Notes: generated from the sequence alone by a model not told the origin. A DNA stretch of 33,302 nucleotides from Atopobacter sp. AH10 (GCF_003664595.1 NZ_QXPZ01000005.1:1-33302); one strand, 5' to 3'; counted from the stretch's first letter, positions 8,347-16,802 are shown. Made by a program: numbers and translations.

Positions 8347-8859
8347 ATGGCCTCAACCCATCGTACAAAAATGGACATAGATGGTAGGGATTATACCATT
8401 TCTAGCCATCATTCACAAGAACATATGAAGGCTGTAGAAGCCCTTTTGAATCAAGATTTGCAAACGATTAGTCGTTCTTGCCCCAAGTTAGCTTTTGAGG
8501 ATAAAGTCCTTTTATTAGCCATTAATACTTTATCCCAATTGGTCGAAAAGCAAAAGCTTGAAGAAGCGAACCGTCTTCATCAAGAAGAACAAGCTCAATT
8601 GCTGCAACAGCTAAAGAGGGAATTAGTAGAGGTCAAAGAAAGTTTAGCATTAGCCCATCAAAAGTTACAGATGTTTAACCCAGTTGACCCTAGTGGCGTG
8701 AAACAGCTTCTCTCAGCTGCCTCAGTAGCAGAAGTGAGATCTAAAAAAATTTCTTCTAGTGAACACAAGCGGGATGCAGTGTCGTCTTCTTTTATGAAGC
8801 AAGCAGGCTATGAAGTCAATAGGATTGAAGGTAGCCAACAAGGGAAGGGGCTAGTTTGA
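8347..8859 (+). CDS. zapA: Cell division protein ZapA, long form
   Basis: ZapA bundles FtsZ filaments at the division site. The N-terminal globular part (1-60; KMDIDGRDYTISSHHSQEHM, then ALLNQDLQTI) is the ZapA signature. It continues into a coiled coil (about 60-110) rich in Glu, Gln and Leu. ZapA proteins are usually about 85-110 residues; this one has 170, with a Ser- and Lys-rich tail of unknown role. The ribosome site is AGGAGG. Placement between rnhC and cvpA-mutS2 is the usual one in Firmicutes. The stop overlaps the cvpA start (TGATG). Confidence 0.88.
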   Translation: MASTHRTKMDIDGRDYTISSHHSQEHMKAVEALLNQDLQTISRSCPKLAFEDKVLLLAINTLSQLVEKQKLEEANRLHQEEQAQLLQQLKRELVEVKESLALAHQKLQMFNPVDPSGVKQLLSAASVAEVRSKKISSSEHKRDAVSSSFMKQAGYEVNRIEGSQQGKGLV

Positions 8860-9395
8860 TGTTTTTAACGGTTTATGTGGTGATTTCCTTGCTTATAGGC
8901 CTCTATCAAGGGGCTAGAAGGGGACTAGTCTTACAGCTTTTGATGATTGTGGGTTATGGGGTAAGTTTCTATTTTGCGAAAGAATATTTTGAGAAGTTAG
9001 CTCAATGGACACAAATGATCATCCCCTTTCCTTCAGCAACAGAAAATACCCAATTAACCTTTTACTCAGCTAGTCAAACATTGGGGATTGATGAAGCTTT
9101 CTACAAGGCGATTTCCTTTATGGGGATTTTTATCTTGGGTGTTATAGTGACGAGAATTTTAGCTTATTGGTTAAGAGAGGTGCGCTTTTTACCTATTCTT
9201 GCGAAATCGAATGAAGTCCTAGGAGCCATTTTTGGCCTCTTATCCAATTATATCGGGGTTTTCTTAACTTTGAATATCTTGAGTTTGTTGCCAATGGATT
9301 CTATACAACAGCAATTTGTAGACTCTCAATTAGCGTATTTTATCGTTTCACGGACGCCGATTTTGTCGGATGTATTAACTAAATGGTGGTTCTAG
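8859..9395 (+). CDS. cvpA: CvpA family membrane protein
   Basis: A 178-residue membrane protein with four hydrophobic segments, starting MFLTVYVVISLLIGLYQGARRG. The glycine-arginine turn after helix one (GARRGLV) is typical of CvpA, named for its link to colicin V production; its molecular function is not settled. The ATG at 8859 overlaps the zapA stop as TGATG with GGAAGGGG upstream; a TTG at 8856 is a less likely start. It is co-transcribed with zapA. Confidence 0.88.
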   Translation: MFLTVYVVISLLIGLYQGARRGLVLQLLMIVGYGVSFYFAKEYFEKLAQWTQMIIPFPSATENTQLTFYSASQTLGIDEAFYKAISFMGIFILGVIVTRILAYWLREVRFLPILAKSNEVLGAIFGLLSNYIGVFLTLNILSLLPMDSIQQQFVDSQLAYFIVSRTPILSDVLTKWWF

Positions 9396-9399
9396 ACCT

Positions 9400-9446
9400 A
9401 GCTCCCTCTCTTCAGCTAGAAACTGAAGCTTTGATGGAGCTTTTTT
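9400..9446 (+). terminator. Terminator-like hairpin between cvpA and mutS2
   Basis: AGCTCC (9400-9405) pairs with GGAGCT (9436-9441), and inside it CTTCAG (9410-9415) pairs with CTGAAG (9423-9428). Six T follow, ending at 9446. The hairpin ends 18 bases before the mutS2 ATG, so it may be a partial terminator or attenuator inside the zapA-cvpA-mutS2 unit. Confidence 0.7.
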
Positions 9447-9464
9447 ATGAAAAGAAGGGATTTT

Positions 9465-11834
9465 ATGGACGCAAGTATTTTAGAAAAATTAGATTTTAAG
9501 CAGATTGTCCAGCAGGTAGCAGGGTATACGAAAACCAAGGAAGGCCTTTATTTAGGTCAGCAACTGACTCCTAGTACGGATAGGGAGTGGATTGAAAAAT
9601 CTCTTGCTGCTTGTCAGGAATTAATCACGATAGAAGAAAAACACAAGGCCTTGCCGATTGCCCAACTAGACCCTATCCAACCAGCTATTTCACGTTTAGC
9701 TATTGGGGCGAGTTTAAATGGAGAAGAATTAGCTCAAATCAAAAAAAGTTTGGTGATTGTGTCTGAACTTTTAGCTTTTTTTGATGACGAAGAAGTTAAT
9801 GCGGATGATTATCCCCTCTTAGGCCAACAATTAAGTCGTTTGGATGCATTGCCTGCTATTAGCAAACGTCTTCGTCAAGCGATTAGTGATGAAGGGAAGG
9901 TCTATGATGCTGCATCTAGCCAATTAGCGGGTATTCGTAGGGGAATGAAGATCTGCCAAGACCAAATTCGTCAACTTTTGAATACTTTCTTGACCAGTAA
10001 ATTTAAAGACCTCTTGAGCGAGCAATTAATCACTCGTCGGAACGATCGCTATGTCTTACCAGTTAAGGTGGAGTATAAGCATCAAATCCGTGGCATCATT
10101 CATGATGAAAGTGCTACGGGGCAAACGGTATATATTGAACCGGCCGCTGTTGTTGAAAAAGGGAATCATCTGCGCCAATTGGAAGCAGACGAACGCAGAG
10201 AAATTAAACGTATTCTGAAAGAACTCTCCGAATTATTAGCGGAAGAACATCCGGCTTTACGGCAAAATTCGGAAGAATTGGCACAATTAGATTTTTGCCA
10301 AGCCAAGGCTAGATGGGCTCAGCTTGAAGGAATGAAACGGCCACTTCTTTCCTCTAACGAGATAATGAAGTTGATAAAAGCACGTCATCCCTTATTGGAT
10401 AAAAAGAAGGCAGTGGCCAATACCATTAGTCTGGGAGAAGACTACGAAACGATTTTAATTACTGGTCCAAACACAGGTGGGAAGACAGTCCTTTTGAAAA
10501 CTATAGGTCTTATTCAGCTGATGGGGCAGGCGGGTTTATTTATTCCTTGTGAAGAGGGGAGTCAAATTCGCTTGTTTGAAGGGATTTATGCAGATATAGG
10601 GGATGAACAATCCTTGGAGCAGAATTTATCCACTTTTTCTGCCCATATGCAAAATATTGTTCGTATTTTAAACCAAGCTAATGATAAGAGCCTTATTCTT
10701 TTGGATGAAATTGGGTCAGGTACAGATCCGAAAGAAGGGGCAAATTTAGCCATAGCTATCCTAGATTATATAGGGAGTCTGGGATCTTGTGTGGTGGCTT
10801 CTACCCACTATCCTGAACTTAAAGCCTATGGATATCATCGCTTGAATACAGTGAATGCGAGCATGACCTTTGATGTTGACAGTCTAAAGCCTACTTATCA
10901 ATTAGTGATTGGCGTTCCAGGGCGATCGAACGCTTTGGAAATTGCGAAAAGATTAGGCATGCCAGAAATTATTGTTCAACAGGCTGAAGAAGGCTTGTCA
11001 GGAGAAGAACAAAGTCTGGATATGGTGGTTGAAGATCTTGAAAAGAAACGTCTACAAGCTGAAGAAGACCGGCTTGAAACCAAGAAAAATCTTCAAGCTA
11101 GTCAGTTGCTGATGGATGATCTTCAAACGGAATTACGTCGTTATAATCATGAACGAGAACGTCTTTTAAAAGAAGCAGAAAAAGAGGCTAAACAACTGAT
11201 TGCTGATAAAACAAAAGAAGCAGATAGATTGATGGATGAAATACGTCATTGGCAAAAAGACTTGCCAGAAAAAGCCATCAAGGAACACCAGTTAATTGCC
11301 CAGAAAACAGCCTTTAACCAATTGAACGAGGCTCAAATGGTGAAAAATAAAGTTTTACGTAAAGCCAAGAAGGAAAAAGAAGAGCAAAGTCAATTGAAAG
11401 TAGGAGACAAGGTTCAAGTCCTCTCATTAGGTCAGGGGGGAGTCTTGATGGAAAGGAAAGGCAAGAAAGAATGGCTAGTAGCTATTGGAGCGATGAAGAT
11501 GAAATGCGCTCAAACTAATCTAGAGAAATTAAAGGATCAGGAAGAGGAGAAAGACACTAAAACTTACTTGAAGTCTGCTAGATCATCTCATGTCAAGCCA
11601 TCCTTAGATCTGCGTGGGGTTCGCTATGAAGAGGCCATAGTTCAATTGAAACGCTATATTGATGCAGCTCTCTTAGCGAACTATCCGCATGTAACGATTA
11701 TTCATGGTATGGGAACTGGAGCTGTCAGAGAAGCCGTCCATAAGACCTTAAAGAAAATGGCTGCTGTAGATCACTTCGCTTATGCGAAAGCTAACGAAGG
11801 TGGTTATGGAGCAACTCAAGTTTACTTTCATTAA
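9465..11834 (+). CDS. mutS2: Endonuclease/ribosome-rescue ATPase MutS2
   Basis: MutS2 is a MutS-like ATPase with a C-terminal Smr domain, linked to suppression of recombination and, in Bacillus, to splitting of collided ribosomes. A core domain (1-300) is followed by Walker A GPNTGGKT (334-341) and Walker B LILLDEIGSGTDP. A long charged coiled coil (about 515-630) comes next, then a KOW-like segment (VGDKVQVLSLGQGGV). The Smr domain (about 714-789) has LDLRG and HGMGTG. I prefer the ATG at 9465 (MDASILEKLDF, 789 residues) because AGAAGGGA lies just before it; ATG 9447 has no ribosome site and abuts the terminator T run. No promoter of its own is evident. Confidence 0.95.
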   Translation: MDASILEKLDFKQIVQQVAGYTKTKEGLYLGQQLTPSTDREWIEKSLAACQELITIEEKHKALPIAQLDPIQPAISRLAIGASLNGEELAQIKKSLVIVSELLAFFDDEEVNADDYPLLGQQLSRLDALPAISKRLRQAISDEGKVYDAASSQLAGIRRGMKICQDQIRQLLNTFLTSKFKDLLSEQLITRRNDRYVLPVKVEYKHQIRGIIHDESATGQTVYIEPAAVVEKGNHLRQLEADERREIKRILKELSELLAEEHPALRQNSEELAQLDFCQAKARWAQLEGMKRPLLSSNEIMKLIKARHPLLDKKKAVANTISLGEDYETILITGPNTGGKTVLLKTIGLIQLMGQAGLFIPCEEGSQIRLFEGIYADIGDEQSLEQNLSTFSAHMQNIVRILNQANDKSLILLDEIGSGTDPKEGANLAIAILDYIGSLGSCVVASTHYPELKAYGYHRLNTVNASMTFDVDSLKPTYQLVIGVPGRSNALEIAKRLGMPEIIVQQAEEGLSGEEQSLDMVVEDLEKKRLQAEEDRLETKKNLQASQLLMDDLQTELRRYNHERERLLKEAEKEAKQLIADKTKEADRLMDEIRHWQKDLPEKAIKEHQLIAQKTAFNQLNEAQMVKNKVLRKAKKEKEEQSQLKVGDKVQVLSLGQGGVLMERKGKKEWLVAIGAMKMKCAQTNLEKLKDQEEEKDTKTYLKSARSSHVKPSLDLRGVRYEEAIVQLKRYIDAALLANYPHVTIIHGMGTGAVREAVHKTLKKMAAVDHFAYAKANEGGYGATQVYFH

Positions 11835-11870
11835 AATTTGAGCATATCGTATTAGAGATAGGGCTTCTTG

Positions 11871-11879
11871 TGCTATAGT
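11871..11879 (+). promoter_or_regulatory. Possible extended -10 promoter upstream of trxA
   Basis: TGCTATAGT matches TGnTATAAT with one change, about 215 bases before trxA. If used, it gives a long leader that includes the tandem repeat at 11907-11977. No clear -35 is seen. Confidence 0.3.
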
Positions 11880-11906
11880 AATCACAAAGAGACCGATAGA
11901 TATTTT

Positions 11907-11977
11907 CTTCTGGGGCAGTCATTAGCAATAGAGAGCTAAAAGCTTCTGGGCAGTCATTAGCAATAGAGAGATAAGAG
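11907..11977 (+). repeat. Two-copy 35/36-bp tandem repeat between mutS2 and trxA
   Basis: CTTCTGGGGCAGTCATTAGC begins copy one (11907-11942), and the same text minus one G begins copy two (11943-11977). Both continue AATAGAGAG and then diverge in the last few bases. It lies in non-coding DNA. Confidence 0.85.
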
Positions 11978-12092
11978 CGTCTTATCCTACTGCCATTAAA
12001 AAGAAAAGTTAAACGTCTCTAACTTATATATTAAGAAGACTTATTTTCTATTGGGAAAATTAGAAATTAAGTGATAGAGAGGAGATCTTTCC

Positions 12093-12404
12093 ATGGATTT
12101 TACAACAGAAACATTTGATGCAACTATCGCAGAAGGCCTTACATTTGTAGATTTTTGGGCGCCTTGGTGTGGCCCATGCCGGATGCAAGCTCCTGTAGTG
12201 GAACAATTAGCTGAAGACTACGACGGCCGTATTACAGTGGGTAAAGTGAATGTCGATGAAGAAGCTGAATTAGCAGGGAGATTCGGCATCATGTCGATTC
12301 CAACTATGATCTTGTTCAAGGACGGGCAACCCATTCAAAAATTAGTTGGATTGCATTCACAAGGACAATTAGAAGCTATTTTTGACAGTGCATTGGGCGA
12401 ATAA
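12093..12404 (+). CDS. trxA: Thioredoxin
   Basis: A cytoplasmic thiol-disulfide reductant of 103 residues, the standard size. The active site is W25-C26-G-P-C29 and cis-proline P70 is in MSIPT. It starts MDFTTETFDATI after the ribosome site AGAGAGGAGAT. Monocistronic: a strong terminator follows within 75 bases. Placement just after mutS2 is common in Firmicutes. Confidence 0.96.
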   Translation: MDFTTETFDATIAEGLTFVDFWAPWCGPCRMQAPVVEQLAEDYDGRITVGKVNVDEEAELAGRFGIMSIPTMILFKDGQPIQKLVGLHSQGQLEAIFDSALGE

Positions 12405-12475
12405 AGTCTCTATTTGTTGAGATAGTCTGTTTTGGCAGAATAAAAGTATAGAGGCTAAATCGAGCGAGTCCTCTG

Positions 12476-12517
12476 GAGAGTAGAAAGTCAGTTTAGACTG
12501 ATTTTCTACTCTTTTTT
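12476..12517 (+). terminator. Rho-independent terminator after trxA
   Basis: GAGTAGAAA (12478-12486) pairs with TTTCTACTC, with an inner CAGT/ACTG extension, followed by six T. The remaining gap to 12742 shows only the promoter below and no convincing gene. Confidence 0.88.
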
Positions 12518-12695
12518 CAGTTGCATTTGGAAAGAGAGTGGATTGATAAATTATATTTTATATCCTAACGATCATTCATCTGTTATTTCCTAGAAGGCTA
12601 TTAGCAAGGAATCCAGTATTTTATAGCTGGAGGCGATTTTGATTTATAGTATGACGACTAGCAAGCCTAGCTATCTATCTTTCACAATGAGTGTT

Positions 12696-12704
12696 TGCTA
12701 TAAT
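12696..12704 (+). promoter_or_regulatory. Extended -10 promoter of the yhaQP-like exporter operon
   Basis: TGCTATAAT is a perfect extended -10 box 38 bases before the ABC ATPase start. A -35 is not obvious. AAGAGGGAG follows as the ribosome site. Confidence 0.6.
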
Positions 12705-12742
12705 GATAAAAAATAAGATTTTTATAAGAAAAGAGGGAGTAT

Positions 12743-13642
12743 ATGTTAGAACTTGTTCATATGTCGAAATGTTTTGGCCAAGTTCAAGCGCTAGATGATC
12801 TGTCTTTACGAGTACATCCTGGGGAAATTATGGGGATGATTGGGCAAAATGGGGCAGGGAAATCGACGACTTTTCGCTTGATGTTAAATTTTTTAAGACC
12901 AGACACAGGCTATGCTTTATTTGATGGACAAGCGATTAAGGGAAAACTCTATAATCGTGTCGGCTATCTTCCCGAAGAAAGAGGTTTATATCAAAAGATT
13001 ACGGTTGAAGAACAAATCCTTTATTTTGCAGAATTACGTGGCTGTAAAAGAAGTTCAATCGCTCCTCAAATTGGTCAATGGATGGATAAGTTTGAAGTTA
13101 AGGGGAAGAAAACAAGTAAGATCAAGGAGTTATCCAAGGGGAATCAACAAAAAGTTCAGTTAATTACTACCCTGATTCACCAACCAGATTTGATTATTTT
13201 AGATGAACCTTTTTCGGGATTGGATCCTGTTAACGCTGGCTTATTTAAAGAAGCTATTTTTGAAGCTAAGGACAGGGGGGCAACGATCATTTTTTCTAGC
13301 CATAACATGGATAATGTGGCTCAATTATGTGACAGTTTAACCATGTTAAAAGATGGTCGTCAAGTCCTTCAAGGCAATTTAGAAAGAGTGCGTCAGTCAT
13401 TTGGTCGTACCCGCTTGAAAGTAGAGGCATCGGTTACTTTAGAACATTTACTAGCAAAAGATGGGGTAGTATCTGGACGGGCAATTGGGGCTTCTCGCTT
13501 TGAATTAGTCTTGGCGAATGAAGAAGTTGGTCGTGACTTATTCGATGCCTTAACAGCTCATGGCTATATTTACGAATTCAGTCAACAACCTCCAACACTC
13601 GAAGAAATTTTTAAAGAAATGGTGGTGGAAGCTCATGCGTAA
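12743..13642 (+). CDS. ABC transporter ATP-binding protein, NatA/YhaQ type
   Basis: The ATPase of a two-gene ABC-2 exporter. Walker A GQNGAGKST (34-42), signature LSKGNQQKVQ, Walker B LIILDEPFSGLDP and switch FSSHNMDNVAQ are all intact. A C-terminal domain of about 80 residues ends in LEEIFKEMVVEAHA, as in YhaQ/NatA proteins. At 299 residues it matches Bacillus YhaQ. NatAB is a sodium exporter and YhaQP has been annotated by likeness, but the substrate here cannot be read from sequence. It overlaps its permease by eight bases, so the two are translationally coupled. Confidence 0.88.
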   Translation: MLELVHMSKCFGQVQALDDLSLRVHPGEIMGMIGQNGAGKSTTFRLMLNFLRPDTGYALFDGQAIKGKLYNRVGYLPEERGLYQKITVEEQILYFAELRGCKRSSIAPQIGQWMDKFEVKGKKTSKIKELSKGNQQKVQLITTLIHQPDLIILDEPFSGLDPVNAGLFKEAIFEAKDRGATIIFSSHNMDNVAQLCDSLTMLKDGRQVLQGNLERVRQSFGRTRLKVEASVTLEHLLAKDGVVSGRAIGASRFELVLANEEVGRDLFDALTAHGYIYEFSQQPPTLEEIFKEMVVEAHA

Positions 13643-14897
13643 ATGGTGGATCGTTGCCAAACAGGTTTTTTGGAAGAATGTTAAATCAGCCAGCTATATT
13701 CTCATGACACTCTCTCCCTTTATTTTTGCTGCCATTATGTTCTTGGTCGGTTGGTTCATTTTTAAAGACATGCAGATTTCTGACGATCAATCGCTTGCTT
13801 TGGTATCTAAGACTACAGAATTAAGTCAACGAATAGAAAATAATATCACAGAACCGCATGTGATCAGCTACTCTTCCATCAAGAAAGCCAAAGAAGACTT
13901 GCTTCAAGATAAGCTGATTGGTGTTTTGGATCTAACCAATGAACAAGCGCCAGTTTATTACAATAAAACGACTGATAAACAGGTTAATTTAAATGCAATG
14001 AGTCAAATTATTAATGACTACAATCTGGAAAAATTAGGAGAAAAGCTGGGTATTTCAGAATCTCAGGTCGAAAAGATACGTGAATCTCGTATTAGCATAG
14101 CCACTTCAGCTATTGATCCAGAGAATAAAAAAAGTTTTGATGATACTAGCAGGACTTTCCGAATAGGCTTGACTTATGTGTTAATCCTTATGGGCTTTAT
14201 GTTAGTGGTGAATTACTCTACTCTTATTTCTCAAGAAGTTGCTTCTGAAAAAGGGACACGCATGATGGAAGTCATTTTATCGAGTATGAGTGCAGAAGAA
14301 CATTTCTGCGGGAAATTGTTAGGGATTTTGATGGCTTTAGGCTTACAATTGCTTCTTTATGCCACTTTGTCTCTAGGAGGTTTGGCTATGCCTCAACTTT
14401 TAAGCTTAGTCCATCAATTTTTACCTGATTTAACGATTGATAGTTCAGTTTGGCAACTCTTGATTTGGGACTTCCTTTTCTTCTTATTTGGCGTCTTATT
14501 ATTTGTATCTTTAGCGACCATGTTTGGCTCTTTGGTATCGCGGGCAGAAGATGCGCCGAAAGCTTTAACGCCTATTACTTTATTGATGGTTATTGGTTTT
14601 TATATTGCCCTTTATGCCATGGGGAATCCAAGTTCCTCTTTAGTGGTTTTTGGATCTTATTTCCCATTCTTTACTCCATTTATTATGCCTTTCCGTTTAG
14701 CGACCCAAAGCGTTTCTTTACTCGGAATAACAATAGGTTTTGCTTTGTTAATCCTCGCAACAATTATCTTCTTTATCTTTAGCGCTTGGATTTATTCTGC
14801 AAGCGCACTCATCTATTCAGATGGGAATATCCTAAAAAACCTGCTTTATGCGATTAAAATGAGAAAAGTCTATCGAAGGCAACAAAGTAAGGCTTAA
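13635..14897 (+). CDS. ABC-2 type permease, NatB/YhaP type
   Basis: A 420-residue permease with one membrane helix near the N-terminus (about 15-42). A large extracytoplasmic domain (about 43-190; SLALVSKTTELSQR onwards) follows, then five or six helices to the end. This is the YhaP/NatB layout and length. The chosen ATG at 13635 overlaps the ATPase stop and follows GGTGGTGG; the open frame upstream to 13560 is only overlap with the ATPase gene. The motif EKGTRMMEVILSS after the second helix is conserved in the family. Partner of the preceding ATPase. Confidence 0.88.
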   Translation: MRKWWIVAKQVFWKNVKSASYILMTLSPFIFAAIMFLVGWFIFKDMQISDDQSLALVSKTTELSQRIENNITEPHVISYSSIKKAKEDLLQDKLIGVLDLTNEQAPVYYNKTTDKQVNLNAMSQIINDYNLEKLGEKLGISESQVEKIRESRISIATSAIDPENKKSFDDTSRTFRIGLTYVLILMGFMLVVNYSTLISQEVASEKGTRMMEVILSSMSAEEHFCGKLLGILMALGLQLLLYATLSLGGLAMPQLLSLVHQFLPDLTIDSSVWQLLIWDFLFFLFGVLLFVSLATMFGSLVSRAEDAPKALTPITLLMVIGFYIALYAMGNPSSSLVVFGSYFPFFTPFIMPFRLATQSVSLLGITIGFALLILATIIFFIFSAWIYSASALIYSDGNILKNLLYAIKMRKVYRRQQSKA

Positions 14898-14950
14898 GTT
14901 GTTGCTTGAAGGATGAAAATAGCGCATAATGGGGAAAAGGGAGTGAGCCG

Positions 14951-15055
14951 ATGAAAAAAATAAAACGAATCCGTCAAGTGATCCGATTGATCATTCTACT
15001 CTTACCGCTCATCAGTGCTATCTGGGAATTCTTCCGGCCGAAAAAGAGAGCCTAG
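14951..15055 (+). CDS. 34-residue basic single-span membrane peptide
   Basis: ATG 14951 follows AAAAGGGAG. The peptide starts MKKIKRIRQVIRL, runs through a hydrophobic stretch (LIILLLPLISAIW) and ends in a basic tail (FFRPKKRA). Seven basic residues before the helix and five after it make it strongly cationic. It is 53 bases after the permease gene and before a good terminator, so it is probably the third cistron of the exporter operon. It could be a small subunit or modulator of the exporter, or a membrane-active peptide. I do not recognise a family. Confidence 0.55.
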   Translation: MKKIKRIRQVIRLIILLLPLISAIWEFFRPKKRA

Positions 15056-15101
15056 CCATTCGTCTAGACGATCGAATTACTTATTTTTTATGTGGAATAG
15101 G

Positions 15102-15133
15102 AAAGGCATCCTCTTAGTTGGGGATGCCTTTTT
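15102..15133 (+). terminator. Terminator of the exporter operon
   Basis: AAAGGCATCC (15102-15111) and GGATGCCTTT (15122-15131) form a perfect ten-pair stem with a ten-base loop, followed by T's. A ten-base palindrome CGTCTAGACG (15061-15070) lies just before it, right after the small peptide stop. Confidence 0.88.
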
Positions 15134-15312
15134 ATAAGCTAGTTGAAAATAGCTCGTTTAATATGGATGGCCATCAGCTTTTTTTCGTAAGAGAGGATTT
15201 CCTTTTGGGGCAAAGTTTTAGAATTTCTTAAAATAAAGTTTTCGCTTATCTTGTCTTAGTATAATAAAAAAGTATAAGAATGATTAACCTGATAGAAGAA
15301 AGGGTGCATCTA

Positions 15313-16509
15313 GTGAATAAAGAAATTGTGATCCTAGCGGCAAAGCGCACGGCTATTGGGTCTTTTGCTGGAATGTATAAGGATATTCCTGCAGTAGAAT
15401 TAGGACGTCAGTTAGTAAAGGCAAGTATAAAAGCTGCTCAACTCAGTCCAGAAGATGTGGATCAATTGATTTTTGGGAATGTGTTAGGAGCAGGCTTAGG
15501 GCAAAATGTCGCCAGGCAAGTGAGTATTCATGCAGGTATTCCTGTTGATCGGACGGCTTTTACAGTGAATATGGTGTGTGGGTCTGGTTTACAAGCAATT
15601 CATTTGGCCTATCAAGCTCTAAAATTAGGGGAAGCCGAAGTTGTTGTAGCAGGTGGTTGTGAAAATATGAGTCAAGCCCCTTATTTACTTCAGAAGGAGC
15701 GATTTGGGGCTAGATTAGGGGACGGGAAAATCGTGGATAGTCTCCTTAAAGATGGGCTTTTAGACAGTTTTTCTGGTGAACACATGGGGGTGACTGCTGA
15801 ACGTCTTGCAAAAAAATATGGAATTAGTCGAGAAAGACAAGACCAATTTGCTCTAGCTAGTCAACATAAAACCCAAGTTGCCATGGAAGAAGGTCGCTTT
15901 AAGGAAGAAATAGTGCCCATTCATTGGACAGACCGAAAAGGGCAAGAAGTGATTTTACAAACAGATGAACATCCAAGAAAAGATGTTACTCTTGATCAGC
16001 TAGCTCGTTTAAAACCAGCTTTTTTAAAGGCAGAAAACTCGTGTGGTGTGACAGCTGGTAATAGTTCAGGTATCAACGATGGGGCGGCTTGTTTAGTCAT
16101 GACGACCTTAGACTATGCTAAAGCTCATGATCTAACGGTTATGGCTAAAATTTCAGATCTGGCTTTTGCAGGAGTTGCTCCAGAAGAAATGGGATTAGGA
16201 CCAGTAGCTTCTTGTCAGAAACTTTTAGAAAGAAATTCGTTGGATTTATCCTCCATTGATTGCATAGAACTAAACGAGGCTTTTGCTGCTCAAGCTTTAG
16301 CAGTTTTAAAAGATTTAGGCCTTCAAGAAGATCAAGTCAATCCAAATGGCGGAGCAATTGCTTTAGGGCATCCTATTGGAGCTAGTGGGGCTCGGATTGT
16401 GGTGACCTTATTGCATGAAATGCTCCGTTCTTCCAAACATTTAGGCTTGGCAAGTTTATGTATTGGTGGTGGACAAGGTGGGAGCATTTTGTTAGAGCTT
16501 AAGTCCTAG
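15313..16509 (+). CDS. Acetyl-CoA C-acetyltransferase (thiolase)
   Basis: Condenses two acetyl-CoA to acetoacetyl-CoA or runs the reverse reaction. The nucleophile Cys89 (NMVCGSG), His353 (GHPIGASGAR) and the second catalytic Cys383 (CIGGGQG) are all present. Its 398 residues are standard. I take the GTG at 15313 (NKEIVILAAKRTAIG follows) because GAAAGGG lies nine bases upstream and family members start here; ATG 15280 has no ribosome site. No other acetoacetyl-CoA gene is nearby, so the pathway (mevalonate start or fatty-acid related) is not shown. A TATAAT at 15260-15265 may be its -10. Confidence 0.94.
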   Translation: MNKEIVILAAKRTAIGSFAGMYKDIPAVELGRQLVKASIKAAQLSPEDVDQLIFGNVLGAGLGQNVARQVSIHAGIPVDRTAFTVNMVCGSGLQAIHLAYQALKLGEAEVVVAGGCENMSQAPYLLQKERFGARLGDGKIVDSLLKDGLLDSFSGEHMGVTAERLAKKYGISRERQDQFALASQHKTQVAMEEGRFKEEIVPIHWTDRKGQEVILQTDEHPRKDVTLDQLARLKPAFLKAENSCGVTAGNSSGINDGAACLVMTTLDYAKAHDLTVMAKISDLAFAGVAPEEMGLGPVASCQKLLERNSLDLSSIDCIELNEAFAAQALAVLKDLGLQEDQVNPNGGAIALGHPIGASGARIVVTLLHEMLRSSKHLGLASLCIGGGQGGSILLELKS

Positions 16510-16554
16510 TTCTCTTTTTATTTGACTATTATATTGGAGCAGTAGCCTTAGTTT

Positions 16555-16639
16555 CTAACTTCTATTTGGCTATAGAAGTTAGCTTTATATTTGGCTATAG
16601 AAGTTAGCTTTATAAGGGGCGATAGAAGTTAGCTTTTTA
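16555..16639 (+). repeat. Three 25-bp tandem repeats forming a multi-choice hairpin after the thiolase
   Basis: TTTGGCTATAGAAGTTAGCT plus TTATA occurs exactly at 16565-16589 and 16590-16614; a diverged third copy starting AGGGGCGATAGAAGTTAGCT is at 16615-16639. CTAACTTCTA at 16555-16564 is the reverse complement of TAGAAGTTAG in each copy. The only 5' arm can therefore pair with any of three 3' arms. The third is followed by TTTTT, making a plausible terminator of the thiolase transcript. Nothing else is seen in the gap before murI. Confidence 0.85.
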
Positions 16640-16763
16640 CTTTCAATAGAGAAAGAGATCAGTCGAATAGGCTAGTTAGCAGCTTTTTAGGGTCAAAGAA
16701 AGCGTATTTTAAGCTTAATCAACGGACATTTTGCCTTTTTCACTAAGGAAATTCTTTCGACTG

Positions 16764-16772
16764 TGGTATAAT
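16764..16772 (+). promoter_or_regulatory. Extended -10 promoter of murI-rdgB-yfcE
   Basis: TGGTATAAT is a perfect extended -10 box 30 bases before the murI ATG. GGAGGAGG at 16791-16798 is the ribosome site. Confidence 0.6.
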
Positions 16773-16802
16773 AAAAACCGTTATGTTGAAAGGAGGAGGC
16801 TT

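Noticed and set aside
12629-12715. Short ORF starting at a TTG after GGAGGCGA, 26 codons
   Set aside because: It overlaps the extended -10 promoter of the exporter operon, the start codon is weak, and the peptide has no recognisable feature.
12912-13163. 83-codon plus-strand frame inside the ABC ATPase gene
   Set aside because: It is a shadow frame; the ATPase motifs are all in the other frame.
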